Source: Verrucomicrobiales bacterium (GTDB lineage: Bacteria > Verrucomicrobiota > Verrucomicrobiia > Verrucomicrobiales > SKLO01). From it: a DNA stretch of 10,503 nt. Each line of letters starts with the position of its first letter. Within the stretch, counting starts at the first letter, position 1. A program made the translations under genes and the position numbers. Shown here piece after piece: positions 1-4,993 of the stretch. The notes under the pieces are model-generated. The model was not told where the DNA came from, ran no database searches, and saw only the letters and a list, made by a program, of their open reading frames with translations. The stretch lies in assembly GCA_007123195.1 (NCBI GenBank), contig SKLO01000190.1, positions 1 through 10,503 on the forward strand, read 5' to 3'.

Positions 1-149
1 ACGTCATCGCCGAGGCCGACCACGTGATCGAGATGGGCCCTGAAGCTGGCGACCAGGGCGGCCGCGTCATCCACGCCGGCACGCCCGAAGAACTCGCCAT
101 CGCCACCGCCAGCCCCACCGCGCCCTTCCTGAAAAAGGCGCTGCGATGA
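1..149 (+). CDS. uvrA: UvrA excinuclease subunit A, C-terminal end (partial)
   Basis: Last 48 codons of a gene entering from the left edge, read in the frame starting at base 3 and stopping with TGA at 147-149. The peptide runs VIAEADHVIEMGPEAGDQGG and then RVIHAGTPEELA, ending in TAPFLKKALR. This matches the end of UvrA: after the second ABC ATPase H-loop/D-loop region comes the ADxxIxxGPEgGxxGGxxxxxGTPE block, and family members end in a T-x-FLK-x-L tail. UvrA is the damage-recognition ATPase of nucleotide excision repair, a cytoplasmic dimer that loads UvrB on DNA. Only the tail is visible, so intactness of the rest cannot be judged. A palindrome starting 19 bases after the stop may act in 3'-end formation, but it lacks a T-run. 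Confidence 0.9.
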   Translation, partial: VIAEADHVIEMGPEAGDQGGRVIHAGTPEELAIATASPTAPFLKKALR

Positions 150-159
150 CGGCACGCCC

Positions 160-187
160 AGAGTGCAGGCAGACATTCCTGTCTGCC
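160..187. repeat. REP-like palindrome, copy 1
   Basis: Core 168-187 is a perfect stem with 8-base arms (GGCAGACA / TGTCTGCC) around a TTCC loop. The flank starting CAGAGTGCAG is also shared, inverted, with the copy at 286-315. It begins just after uvrA and may fold in the mRNA; no T-run follows, so a terminator role is not supported. Confidence 0.7.
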
Positions 188-285
188 GCGCCAATAGCCC
201 GCCACTGTCAAAGCCAAGCGCATGGTCGCGAAGATCCAACGCCGTCGCGCCATCCGCGACCTCCGCCCACAAGGGGGACTCGAAG

Positions 286-315
286 AGCAGACAGGAATGT
301 CTGCTCCACTCTGCC
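286..315. repeat. REP-like palindrome, copy 2 (inverted)
   Basis: Perfect stem at 286-305 with arms AGCAGACA / TGTCTGCT around loop GGAA. The 18-base core is the exact reverse complement of the core at 169-186, and the flank CTCCACTCTG (304-313) pairs with the flank of copy 1 apart from one indel and one mismatch. Two divergent palindromes about 100 bp apart resemble a BIME-type arrangement. Confidence 0.7.
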
Positions 316-373
316 GGGCTCCGTGACACTATCCAGCCCGCTCGCACCGCGCACAGCAGGTCGAATTGCTCCC

Positions 374-393
374 ATTCAACCTACGGGGCTGCC
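374..393 (+). repeat. 20-bp dispersed repeat, copy 1
   Basis: Sequence ATTCAACCTACGGGGCTGCC. The exact reverse complement occurs at 1643-1662, so the two copies face each other around the decayed region between uvrA and the toxin locus. The spacing and exact match argue against chance in a window this size. Confidence 0.7.
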
Positions 394-510
394 GTCAATC
401 GCCACACGTGATCGAGTCGTTGACCGCTCGCCACTCAGCCCCCAAGCCTCCACAACCACTTGCGGCCACCGGCGCGGGGTCCGACAGTGCCCCATGCCCA
501 CCCGTCTTGC

Positions 511-834
511 CATATCGTCAATCACCACGAATATTTCGCCGAGGGGGTCCAGTCGTGGTTTGATGACAACCGCGTCAACGGTCACGACCACAGCCACGTC
601 AACACCAGGGCCCTGCTGATTGAATACGACCCCGCTCTGGCCGAACTCTGCCGCGAGGTGTTCGGCGACAACAAGTTCAGCTACCTTAGGCCCGAGACCC
701 GATTGCGCGACCATCTCGAAGGTTATGACCCGGATACCGCACCCGCCTTCACCTGGCCGGAGCGGGTGGAAATCGTCAGACAGGAGATCCGTGCCCAGGC
801 CGTGGCGCGAAGCGAAGCCGCCGAGGCGGAGTAG
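511..834 (+). pseudogene. 3' remnant of a secreted metallopeptidase-like gene
   Basis: An open frame ending in TAG at 832-834 carries a protein-like block starting at HIVNHHEYFAEGVQSWFDDN and continuing with the segments HVNTRALLIEYDPALAEL, EVFGDNKFSYLRPETRL and EGYDPDTAPAFTWPE. The composition (balanced, aromatic, acidic) is unlike the P/R/S-rich noise just upstream (460-510), so the conserved part appears to start abruptly at 511 with no start codon or N-terminus. The HEYFAEG motif resembles the distal zinc-ligand helix of HExxH metallopeptidases, in which the Glu of this segment is the third ligand; the HExxH itself would be missing. I recall similar C-terminal blocks in secreted PVC proteins but cannot name the family safely. 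A short intact gene starting at 460 is possible but less likely. Confidence 0.5.
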
Positions 835-908
835 GACGCGAGCGTGTTGCCCGCGGGGCCTTTCGGTTTACGCTGAACCGAGATAGATAGCCGTAAGAAC
901 AAAATGAA

Positions 909-1028
909 TCTCACGCCCGCTACGCTCAAGACGCCATGACGCCATGACGCAAAGATGACTGAGAATGAATCAGGAAAGGAAGTTGTGGATGCCGCTAAGA
1001 TCCTGGCGTCTTTGCGTCTTGGCGTGAG
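909..1028. mobile_element. MITE-like inverted-repeat element
   Basis: Left end at 909-954 contains CTCACGCC plus three tandem 8-mers of the form ACGCCATG / ACGCCATG / ACGCAAAG. The right end at 1003-1028 is CTGGCGTCTTTGCGTCTTGG followed by CGTGAG, whose reverse complement (CTCACGCCAAGACGCAAAG) aligns with the left end. Between the ends lies a fragment of a GxxExxV gene. Copies of 'acgcaaagacgc' repeats around GxxExxV genes are, to my knowledge, common in PVC and related genomes; no transposase is present here. Confidence 0.5.
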
Positions 1029-1089
1029 CATGGACGACATGGCCAACAACGATCAGTCTACGGGTAAGCCGCCTATCATAGGCAAATAG
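955..1089 (+). pseudogene. Internally deleted GxxExxV-family gene
   Basis: A 44-codon frame starts with ATG at 955 and reads MTENESGKEVVDAAKI, which matches the usual N-terminus of GxxExxV proteins (pattern MTENEIGKEVVDAA..., a small PD-(D/E)XK-like family, normally about 120-130 aa). Directly after it the frame enters the right repeat end (LASLRLGVS), which resembles how these genes run out at their 3' end. The family's central HRxLGPGLxExxY signature and the rest of the domain are absent. The best reading is an internal deletion leaving only the first 16 codons and the tail. No function is expected. Confidence 0.55.
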
Positions 1090-1200
1090 TTGATCATCAA
1101 CTAAGCGCCACTCGGCTGCGCGCTATTGTTGTGGGTCGTCTGTGAACGACGTGCAATGCGTGGACGGCAAACATGGGGGCTTTGGTGTCGTTTTTCTTTT

Positions 1201-1235
1201 TTGATGGTTCTGGAGGTCGCCAAGACCACCATCAA
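1201..1235. repeat. Inverted repeat beside a T-rich tract
   Basis: Arms TTGATGGT (1201-1208) and ACCATCAA (1228-1235) enclose a 19-base loop with an inner GGTC/GACC match. The plus-strand tract before it (1189-1202) is almost all T. A T-tract on the 5' side does not make a plus-strand terminator, and the minus strand reads it as an A-tract, so this is better taken as a dispersed repeat. Confidence 0.45.
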
Positions 1236-1642
1236 GGGGGCTTCTCGGCGACCAATACGGGGAGAGCCAGCGCTGGAGACGCCCCCACACCCAGAGCCGC
1301 CAAACAAGTTTGCGCATATGGGGCGATGCCCCAGGCTGGTATGGTTAGCGCCGCGGGCGCTACGGATCGCTGCCGCGTTCGCACGGGCGGAGCCTGTGTC
1401 TCTGTCCCGTAGCGCGGGCCTCTGACCCGCGATTGTGGGAAGTTCGCACGATGAGCGTAAAGCCTTCCAGCAGCGGTTCATTCGCCGGGAGCGAAAGCAG
1501 CCGTGAAGGAAGCAGGCGCAGGGAACGAGCGACCCGCACCCCAGGCGGGTCGGGGGCCCGCCCTACGGGGGGTGGCGTCCGCGAGGCCGGGGTGAGGAGA
1601 TGGCGATGGGGTGACGATTGCGTGAGATCACGGCCAACGGGC

Positions 1643-1662
1643 GGCAGCCCCGTAGGTTGAAT
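1643..1662 (-). repeat. 20-bp dispersed repeat, copy 2 (inverted)
   Basis: GGCAGCCCCGTAGGTTGAAT, the exact reverse complement of 374-393. The pair brackets the metallopeptidase-like remnant, the GxxExxV element and the repeat region. Confidence 0.7.
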
Positions 1663-1795
1663 AGGCGCACCCTCACGGCTTTTCAACAACATGGTCCTGG
1701 GGCCCTGCCCCCCACAAATCGGCGACCGCCAAGGCCATTCTGGTCCTCTCCATCACTCCATCACGACCGTGCCTGCGCGTCCGCGGCGCACTGTC

Positions 1796-2710
1796 TCAAT
1801 CCACCAGCTCCACCGGCCACCACTCCAGCTTCCAGCGCTGCTTCATGCAGAATTCACGGAACCGGCGCGAGCAGATCAGGTAGGGTTGGCGGGTAGCTAC
1901 CGAGCCGCCTTTCCAGCCTTCCGCAGTGGGAGCCACGTCAAACACGCCCAGTTCGCGCTGAACCTTCGCTTGATCAAAACGGAGGACGGCCGGGTAATAA
2001 AAGTCCTCGGCCCAGCAGCCCAGCGCGCGCAACTGTTCGCGCGTGCCGACGAACTCCCCGTCGCGCCACCAGCCGGGATCCTCCCGCACCACCGAATCCC
2101 CGTACTGGTTGACCAGCTTGTTGAGCACCGGTGGAAGCGCACGCTCCCCGTCCAACCGCCACAATGCCTCCACGGGCGGTTTCTTGCCGATCACCTCGAC
2201 CTCCTGGAATGTGAGGTTCACGAAGGATTCGGCTTCCAGCAGCCGACGCGTGCTGCCGGTGCAGAGGATTTCCTGCGACCGCCAACTGTTGCCGCCGAAC
2301 GGGCACCGGAGGATGTCGGCGCGCTTGACCCGGAGTCTCCGACCCGACAGCCTTTCGCCCTCGACCACCACCCTCTGCAGCGGCACCACCACGCAATAAT
2401 CCGCCTGCTCGACTTCTTCGGGATCAAACTCCCTGAAGCCGTGCACCTGAAACCGAGCCGGATCGTTGAGCACCGGACGGAACTTGTCCCAATTCGGCAC
2501 CTTGCCCGTCTTCTCCTCCAGAAAGGCGAACATCTCCTTCAACCGAGGGGAGTCGGCAGGTTCGCGGACGTTGATGCCACGAACCGAGCGCTGCCTGGAT
2601 TCAGGCCATAACTGGCAAAACTCCAAGAACAGGTCGTGGGGGATCACCTTACTCGCATAATTGGAACTTTCCGATTCGTCGAACAGCAGGAATTCAATCC
2701 ACAGCTTCAT
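1796..2710 (-). CDS. Putative immunity protein of orphan toxin cassette (Imm2)
   Basis: A 304-aa soluble protein beginning MKLWIEFLLF and ending LEWWPVELVD. The start was chosen because ATG at 2708-2710 overlaps the toxin stop by four bases (ATGA), the same arrangement as at 5920-5923; 46 further codons upstream are open but lie inside the toxin gene and do not match the homologue. It aligns with the immunity protein at 4994-5923 almost without gaps over residues 1-283: shared INVREP/VNIREP near 45-51, RLxEMFAFLxEKxGKVPNW at 56-74, NDPxRFQ at 82-88, LRVKR/LSVKR at 126-130, PVLNxLVN at 194-201, GCW at 231-233, ICSRRFREFC near 279-288. No signal peptide or membrane segment. Role inferred from position: it binds and neutralises the cognate C-terminal toxin. 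The tail (CSRRF...WWPV) is loosely like the (V/I)SxRFxxxL...PV ends of DUF1629-type immunity proteins, but I cannot assign a family. Confidence 0.8.
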   Translation of the reverse strand: MKLWIEFLLFDESESSNYASKVIPHDLFLEFCQLWPESRQRSVRGINVREPADSPRLKEMFAFLEEKTGKVPNWDKFRPVLNDPARFQVHGFREFDPEEVEQADYCVVVPLQRVVVEGERLSGRRLRVKRADILRCPFGGNSWRSQEILCTGSTRRLLEAESFVNLTFQEVEVIGKKPPVEALWRLDGERALPPVLNKLVNQYGDSVVREDPGWWRDGEFVGTREQLRALGCWAEDFYYPAVLRFDQAKVQRELGVFDVAPTAEGWKGGSVATRQPYLICSRRFREFCMKQRWKLEWWPVELVD

Positions 2711-3882
2711 GGCAACACCCCCCGCGCTTGAAACCAGGCCTTTACAACCTTCGCCTGTGCGACATACCCAGCCCCCTCGTACAAATCCACCAACCCCTGC
2801 GCCTTTTGCCCCGGCTGAAGGGCGTCGTAAGCCGGAGAATTGAACCACGTATTCATCTCCGCGGTGAGATCTTGGTGCACGCCGCGGCTCATAGCGTGGC
2901 CGGGCACGTCGTCGGGGCCGAACCCGGCGGGCCAGGCGCCCTGCATGTCGGTGCGCACCTTCTTGGGAATCATGTGGTGCACGTCCGTGTCCACCTTGCC
3001 CACCCTGGTTCCCGCTCCCCTGAAAAAGCGGTTGTTCCAGTCGGCCACCTTGGGCAGGTCGTCAACGTTGGCAATCACCCCTGTGGCGAAGTCGTCGACC
3101 ATGCTGGCACTGACGTGGCGGGCGGAACCCGCCCAGGTGGCGCTGTCAATGGCCTGGCTAGGCCGCATTCCACCCTTCGCCTGAACCAGAATCTCAAATC
3201 GCTGGGCCCGCAGAGCCGGGCCACTCAGTCCCGTATTGGCAGCGGTCCGGAAAAAGGCGCTCTTGACCTGGTGACAAGCAGGTCCGTTGTTATGCACCCA
3301 AACCCCCGCTTCGCCGACGAAGTAGGTATGAAAGTCTTCGACTTCGAAGTTGTAGGTGGTGAAGCGCTCTCCGGGTGGGGCGCGACTGGGGCGCAGGCCG
3401 AGCACACGGGCCAGGCCACGGCCGTCGGCGAGCAGCAGCAGGGCGCCCGGCTGCAAGTCAGCCATGGACACGAACTCATCGGCACCCACCAGATAGAACG
3501 GATGCACGGCGGTGCCGGTGATGGTGTCGGTGGGACCGCCCCCGGAGATGGCGGCCGGATTATGTGCGTTGCCATCCCCGGTCAGTTCAAACTCAAGGGT
3601 CCACAGTTCCAGCGGCCGGGTGACGATGGTGTCGACCACCGGCTTCCAGGTCTCCTCATCGGTTGATTCGCAGCGCGCCCAGACGAGGTCGCCGACGGCG
3701 ATGTCCTCGATCGGCCGGAGGGTCCTCTCGATGACAACCCCATCCCGGAAGAAGGCGCCATCCACCTCGGCCGCCACGGCGGCGGAAGTGTCGGCCAGGG
3801 TTGCAGTCCACACCAGGGTGCCCGCCACAAAGCACATGCCCGTGGTCTTGGCGGCGGCGGCCAGCTTCTGGAGGATCTCCAT
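2707..3882 (-). CDS. Orphan HINT-toxin cassette
   Basis: A 391-aa product from ATG at 3880-3882. A longer GTG start at 3976-3978 is open, but similarity to the large toxin gene begins at about this ATG. Residues 17-198 form a HINT domain: nucleophile motif CFVAGTLVWT (C17), RPIEDIAVGDLVWA, ITGTAVHPFYLV with the block-B histidine, LQPGALLLLADGRGLARV, and VGEAGVWVHNNGP at the end with the terminal HN. HINT domains self-cleave, releasing the C-terminal part. The rest (199-391) is the toxin domain with HHMIPK (H302, H303, P306), PGHAMSRGVH (H329, H336) and tail WFQARGVLP; this pattern suggests an HNH/Endonuclease VII-like nuclease. It lacks the adhesin and pretoxin N-terminus of the full-length gene, so it is probably a displaced tip, silent or expressed alone. 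No clear Shine-Dalgarno precedes the ATG. It overlaps the immunity gene by ATGA. Confidence 0.8.
   Translation of the reverse strand: MEILQKLAAAAKTTGMCFVAGTLVWTATLADTSAAVAAEVDGAFFRDGVVIERTLRPIEDIAVGDLVWARCESTDEETWKPVVDTIVTRPLELWTLEFELTGDGNAHNPAAISGGGPTDTITGTAVHPFYLVGADEFVSMADLQPGALLLLADGRGLARVLGLRPSRAPPGERFTTYNFEVEDFHTYFVGEAGVWVHNNGPACHQVKSAFFRTAANTGLSGPALRAQRFEILVQAKGGMRPSQAIDSATWAGSARHVSASMVDDFATGVIANVDDLPKVADWNNRFFRGAGTRVGKVDTDVHHMIPKKVRTDMQGAWPAGFGPDDVPGHAMSRGVHQDLTAEMNTWFNSPAYDALQPGQKAQGLVDLYEGAGYVAQAKVVKAWFQARGVLP
3289..3834 (-). repeat. HINT-coding segment duplicated at 6505-7053
   Basis: This stretch and 6505-7053 code for nearly the same HINT domain and are close to identical at DNA level in long blocks, for example around 3281-3370 against 6499-6588. 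Similarity continues upstream to about 3882 / 7101 and into the first half of the toxin domain, then falls in the last ~75 codons. Such a block is a natural substrate for homologous recombination between the orphan and the full-length gene. Confidence 0.8.
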
Positions 3883-4135
3883 TGCGCAACGTCGGTCACC
3901 GGCCCGTCCAGTCAACCAGCGGAACCGGCCAGAATTCAAGCCCTGCCGCCCCAAGTCGAATGATATTCTGTCTGGCACGCTGACTTAGCGGAGAATCAAA
4001 ACGCCGCTCACAAGCGTTGCGTCCACGCACCCGACACCACCGTCGCGCCCTTTGTGTTGGCAGCCCACAAGGTTCTTCGCACGCCGGTGAGCGCGCGAAA
4101 GCCGGTTGGGCTTCGCCACACCCGGCCGGTCGGCA
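3883..4135 (-). other. Intercassette spacer and leader before orphan cassette
   Basis: No gene. Read on the minus strand from the stop of remnant B, it contains GTGGACGCAACGCTTGTGAG (around 4005-4024) and then a leader with GAATTC (3932-3937; plus-strand block CAGCGGAACCGGCC at 3917-3930). Both blocks recur in the same order in the spacer after the first immunity gene (4843-4865 and 4783-4806), at similar distances from the preceding immunity stop. The spacer is thus part of the duplicated cassette unit. Confidence 0.55.
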
Positions 4136-4364
4136 TCAATCCACCAGCTCCACCGGCCACCACTCAACAACCAGGTTCTGTCGTCCCTGCTTTTGCATGG
4201 CGCACCAGTCCCAGAATCTCCTTGAGCAGACCGAGCACGCGCGCCAGGCCGTGGCCGTCGGCAAGCAAGAGCACGTCTCCCGGCGCCAGCTCGCCCATGG
4301 GCACGAACTCTTCGGCACCCACCAGGTAGAACGGATGCACGGCGGTGCCGGTGAGGGTGTTGCT
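4136..4364 (-). pseudogene. Cassette remnant B: HINT middle fused to immunity 3' end
   Basis: Minus-strand 4364-4232 encodes a HINT fragment (TLTGTAVHPFYLVGAEEFVP then GELAPGDVLLLADGHGLARV), clearly related to but more diverged than the other two HINT copies. Around 4226-4232 the sequence switches, with a one-base frame change, to the last ~30 codons of an immunity gene (CSRRFWDWCAMQKQG ... VEWWPVELVD, stop TGA 4136-4138). The tail matches the Imm1 type (KQGRQ insertion before WWPV). The catalytic Cys, the whole toxin domain and most of the immunity gene are gone, so a single deletion of roughly 1.5 kb between HINT and immunity explains it. Confidence 0.75.
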
Positions 4365-4391
4365 AAAAAACCGCCCTGCGCCGACGCAGGC
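4365..4391 (-). terminator. Probable rho-independent terminator
   Basis: On the minus strand: stem CCTGCG - loop TCGG - CGCAGG (4390-4375), then GCGG and a run of six T (4370-4365). The tetraloop and T-run fit an intrinsic terminator, although four bases separate the stem from the T-run. It would stop transcripts from the large toxin gene and its immunity gene, leaving the orphan cassette outside that transcription unit. It abuts the exact edge of HINT homology in remnant B. Confidence 0.45.
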
Positions 4392-4447
4392 CACAGGAGC
4401 CCAGGTCAGTGAGCGCGCCCCATGCCATCGTTGTCGCTGCCTTGGCT

Positions 4448-4485
4448 GCCACAATTCTTGTCGCGGGCGCGACAGGGATTGTGGC
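4448..4485. repeat. 38-bp nested palindrome
   Basis: Outer arms GCCACAAT (4448-4455) and ATTGTGGC (4478-4485); inner arms TGTCGCG (4459-4465) and CGCGACA (4468-4474), separated by a 3x3 internal loop (TCT / GGG). It sits in the spacer after remnant A, flanked by sequence that otherwise resembles the spacer after Imm1, so it may be a small inserted REP/MITE-like element. Confidence 0.65.
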
Positions 4486-4530
4486 CACGCGGCCGCACCC
4501 CCTGCACGCAGCCAACCCGCTGCGCCGGGC

Positions 4531-4806
4531 TCAGTCCACCAGTTTCACCGGCCACCACTCCAGCGTCCAGCGCTGCTTCATGCAGAACGCGCGGAACCCG
4601 CGCGAGCAGATCAGAAACGACTGGCGGGTCGACTCTCGTCCGGCATAACAGTTCGATGGCCACCCCATCGCGGGCAACAACGGGATCCATCTCCCCGCCC
4701 GCGGCGGCTGAAGAGGCGGTCGGGGCAGCCGTGAACAGGACAGCAACGGAAGTCGGCGGCGCGATGGAAAGCGCGGCCAACAGCAGCAGAACCGGGTGAA
4801 TTCTGA
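4531..4806 (-). pseudogene. Cassette remnant A: leader/HINT start fused to immunity 3' end
   Basis: Minus-strand 4806 to about 4652 aligns with the leader and beginning of the HINT module: a GAATTC leader block, a hydrophobic stretch (PVLLLLAALSIAPP), then AAAGGEMDPVVARDGVAIE, comparable to AAEGDGALFRDGVVIE in the intact copies. At about 4630-4650 it joins, in another frame, the last ~33 codons of an immunity gene (TRQSFLICSRGFRAFC ... WTLEWWPVKLVD, stop TGA 4531-4533). The tail is of the Imm2 type (CMKQRW, no KQGRQ insertion). The HINT nucleophile motif CFVAGT is not recognisable, and the toxin and most of the immunity gene are missing. Confidence 0.65.
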
Positions 4807-4993
4807 GAAGGCCCGGACCGGCCCCTGATGCAGCGGACCAACCTCTGAACAAGAGTTGTGTCAACGTCGGCGCCCGCTTGCAAGGAGAACTGGTCGCGCA
4901 TACCACGCCATCGCCCCGCCTCATGCGGCGAGCGCCCATCACCCATGCGTTGCCGCTGGCTTGCCCGCCACACCCGTCCCGCCGCGCCGGGGC
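4807..4993 (-). other. Intercassette spacer after Imm1
   Basis: No gene. On the minus strand it carries GTTGACACAACTCTTGTTCA (around 4846-4865), matched in the spacer before the orphan cassette, and a segment (about 4920-4975) that aligns with the spacer after remnant A around TGTGGC...CAGCG.CAACG. TTGACA inside the first block looks like a -35 box, but no good -10 follows at 16-18 bases. Confidence 0.45.

Larger units (their letters stand above)
150..510. other. Gene-free stretch with dispersed repeats
   Basis: No convincing coding region between the uvrA stop and the peptidase-like remnant. Open frames here are short, overlap on several frames and are rich in P, R and S, as expected from non-coding high-GC DNA. 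The stretch holds two REP-like palindromes in opposite orientation (around 160-187 and 286-315) and one copy of a 20-bp repeat (374-393) found inverted at 1643-1662. Confidence 0.6.
1090..1795. other. Gene-free repeat-bearing region
   Basis: About 700 bp between the decayed GxxExxV element and the end of the second immunity gene. Frames on both strands are short, overlapping and compositionally noise-like (R/P/S/G-rich). It contains an inverted repeat at 1201-1235 next to a T-rich tract, several GC-rich palindromic blocks (for example GGGCGATGCCCC at 1321-1332 and CGCGGGCCTCTGACCCGCG at 1413-1431) and the inverted copy of the 20-bp repeat at 1643-1662. I see no tRNA, rRNA or intact gene. Confidence 0.55.

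Noticed and set aside
863..881. Hairpin TCGGTT - 7-base loop - AACCGA after the metallopeptidase-like remnant
   Set aside because: Only six base pairs and no T-run on either side; not enough to call a terminator.
1691..2611. A 306-codon plus-strand open frame
   Set aside because: It lies opposite the immunity gene at 1796-2710, has high-GC shadow composition (P, R, H, L rich) and no start signal or recognisable motif.
2728..3666. A 312-codon plus-strand open frame, and a similar 216-codon one at 6487-7137
   Set aside because: Both are the antisense of the same HINT-toxin sequence; their resemblance to each other follows from the minus-strand duplication.
4409..4530. Plus-strand frame with a hydrophobic start (MSAPHAIVVAALAATILVAG)
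   Set aside because: It looks like a membrane or signal segment but continues into sequence antisense to remnant A, and its content is explained by the spacer and palindrome.
4846..4865. Promoter with TTGACA -35 box before remnant A
   Set aside because: No acceptable -10 hexamer at normal spacing and the equivalent block before the orphan cassette lacks TTGACA; kept only as a note in the spacer.
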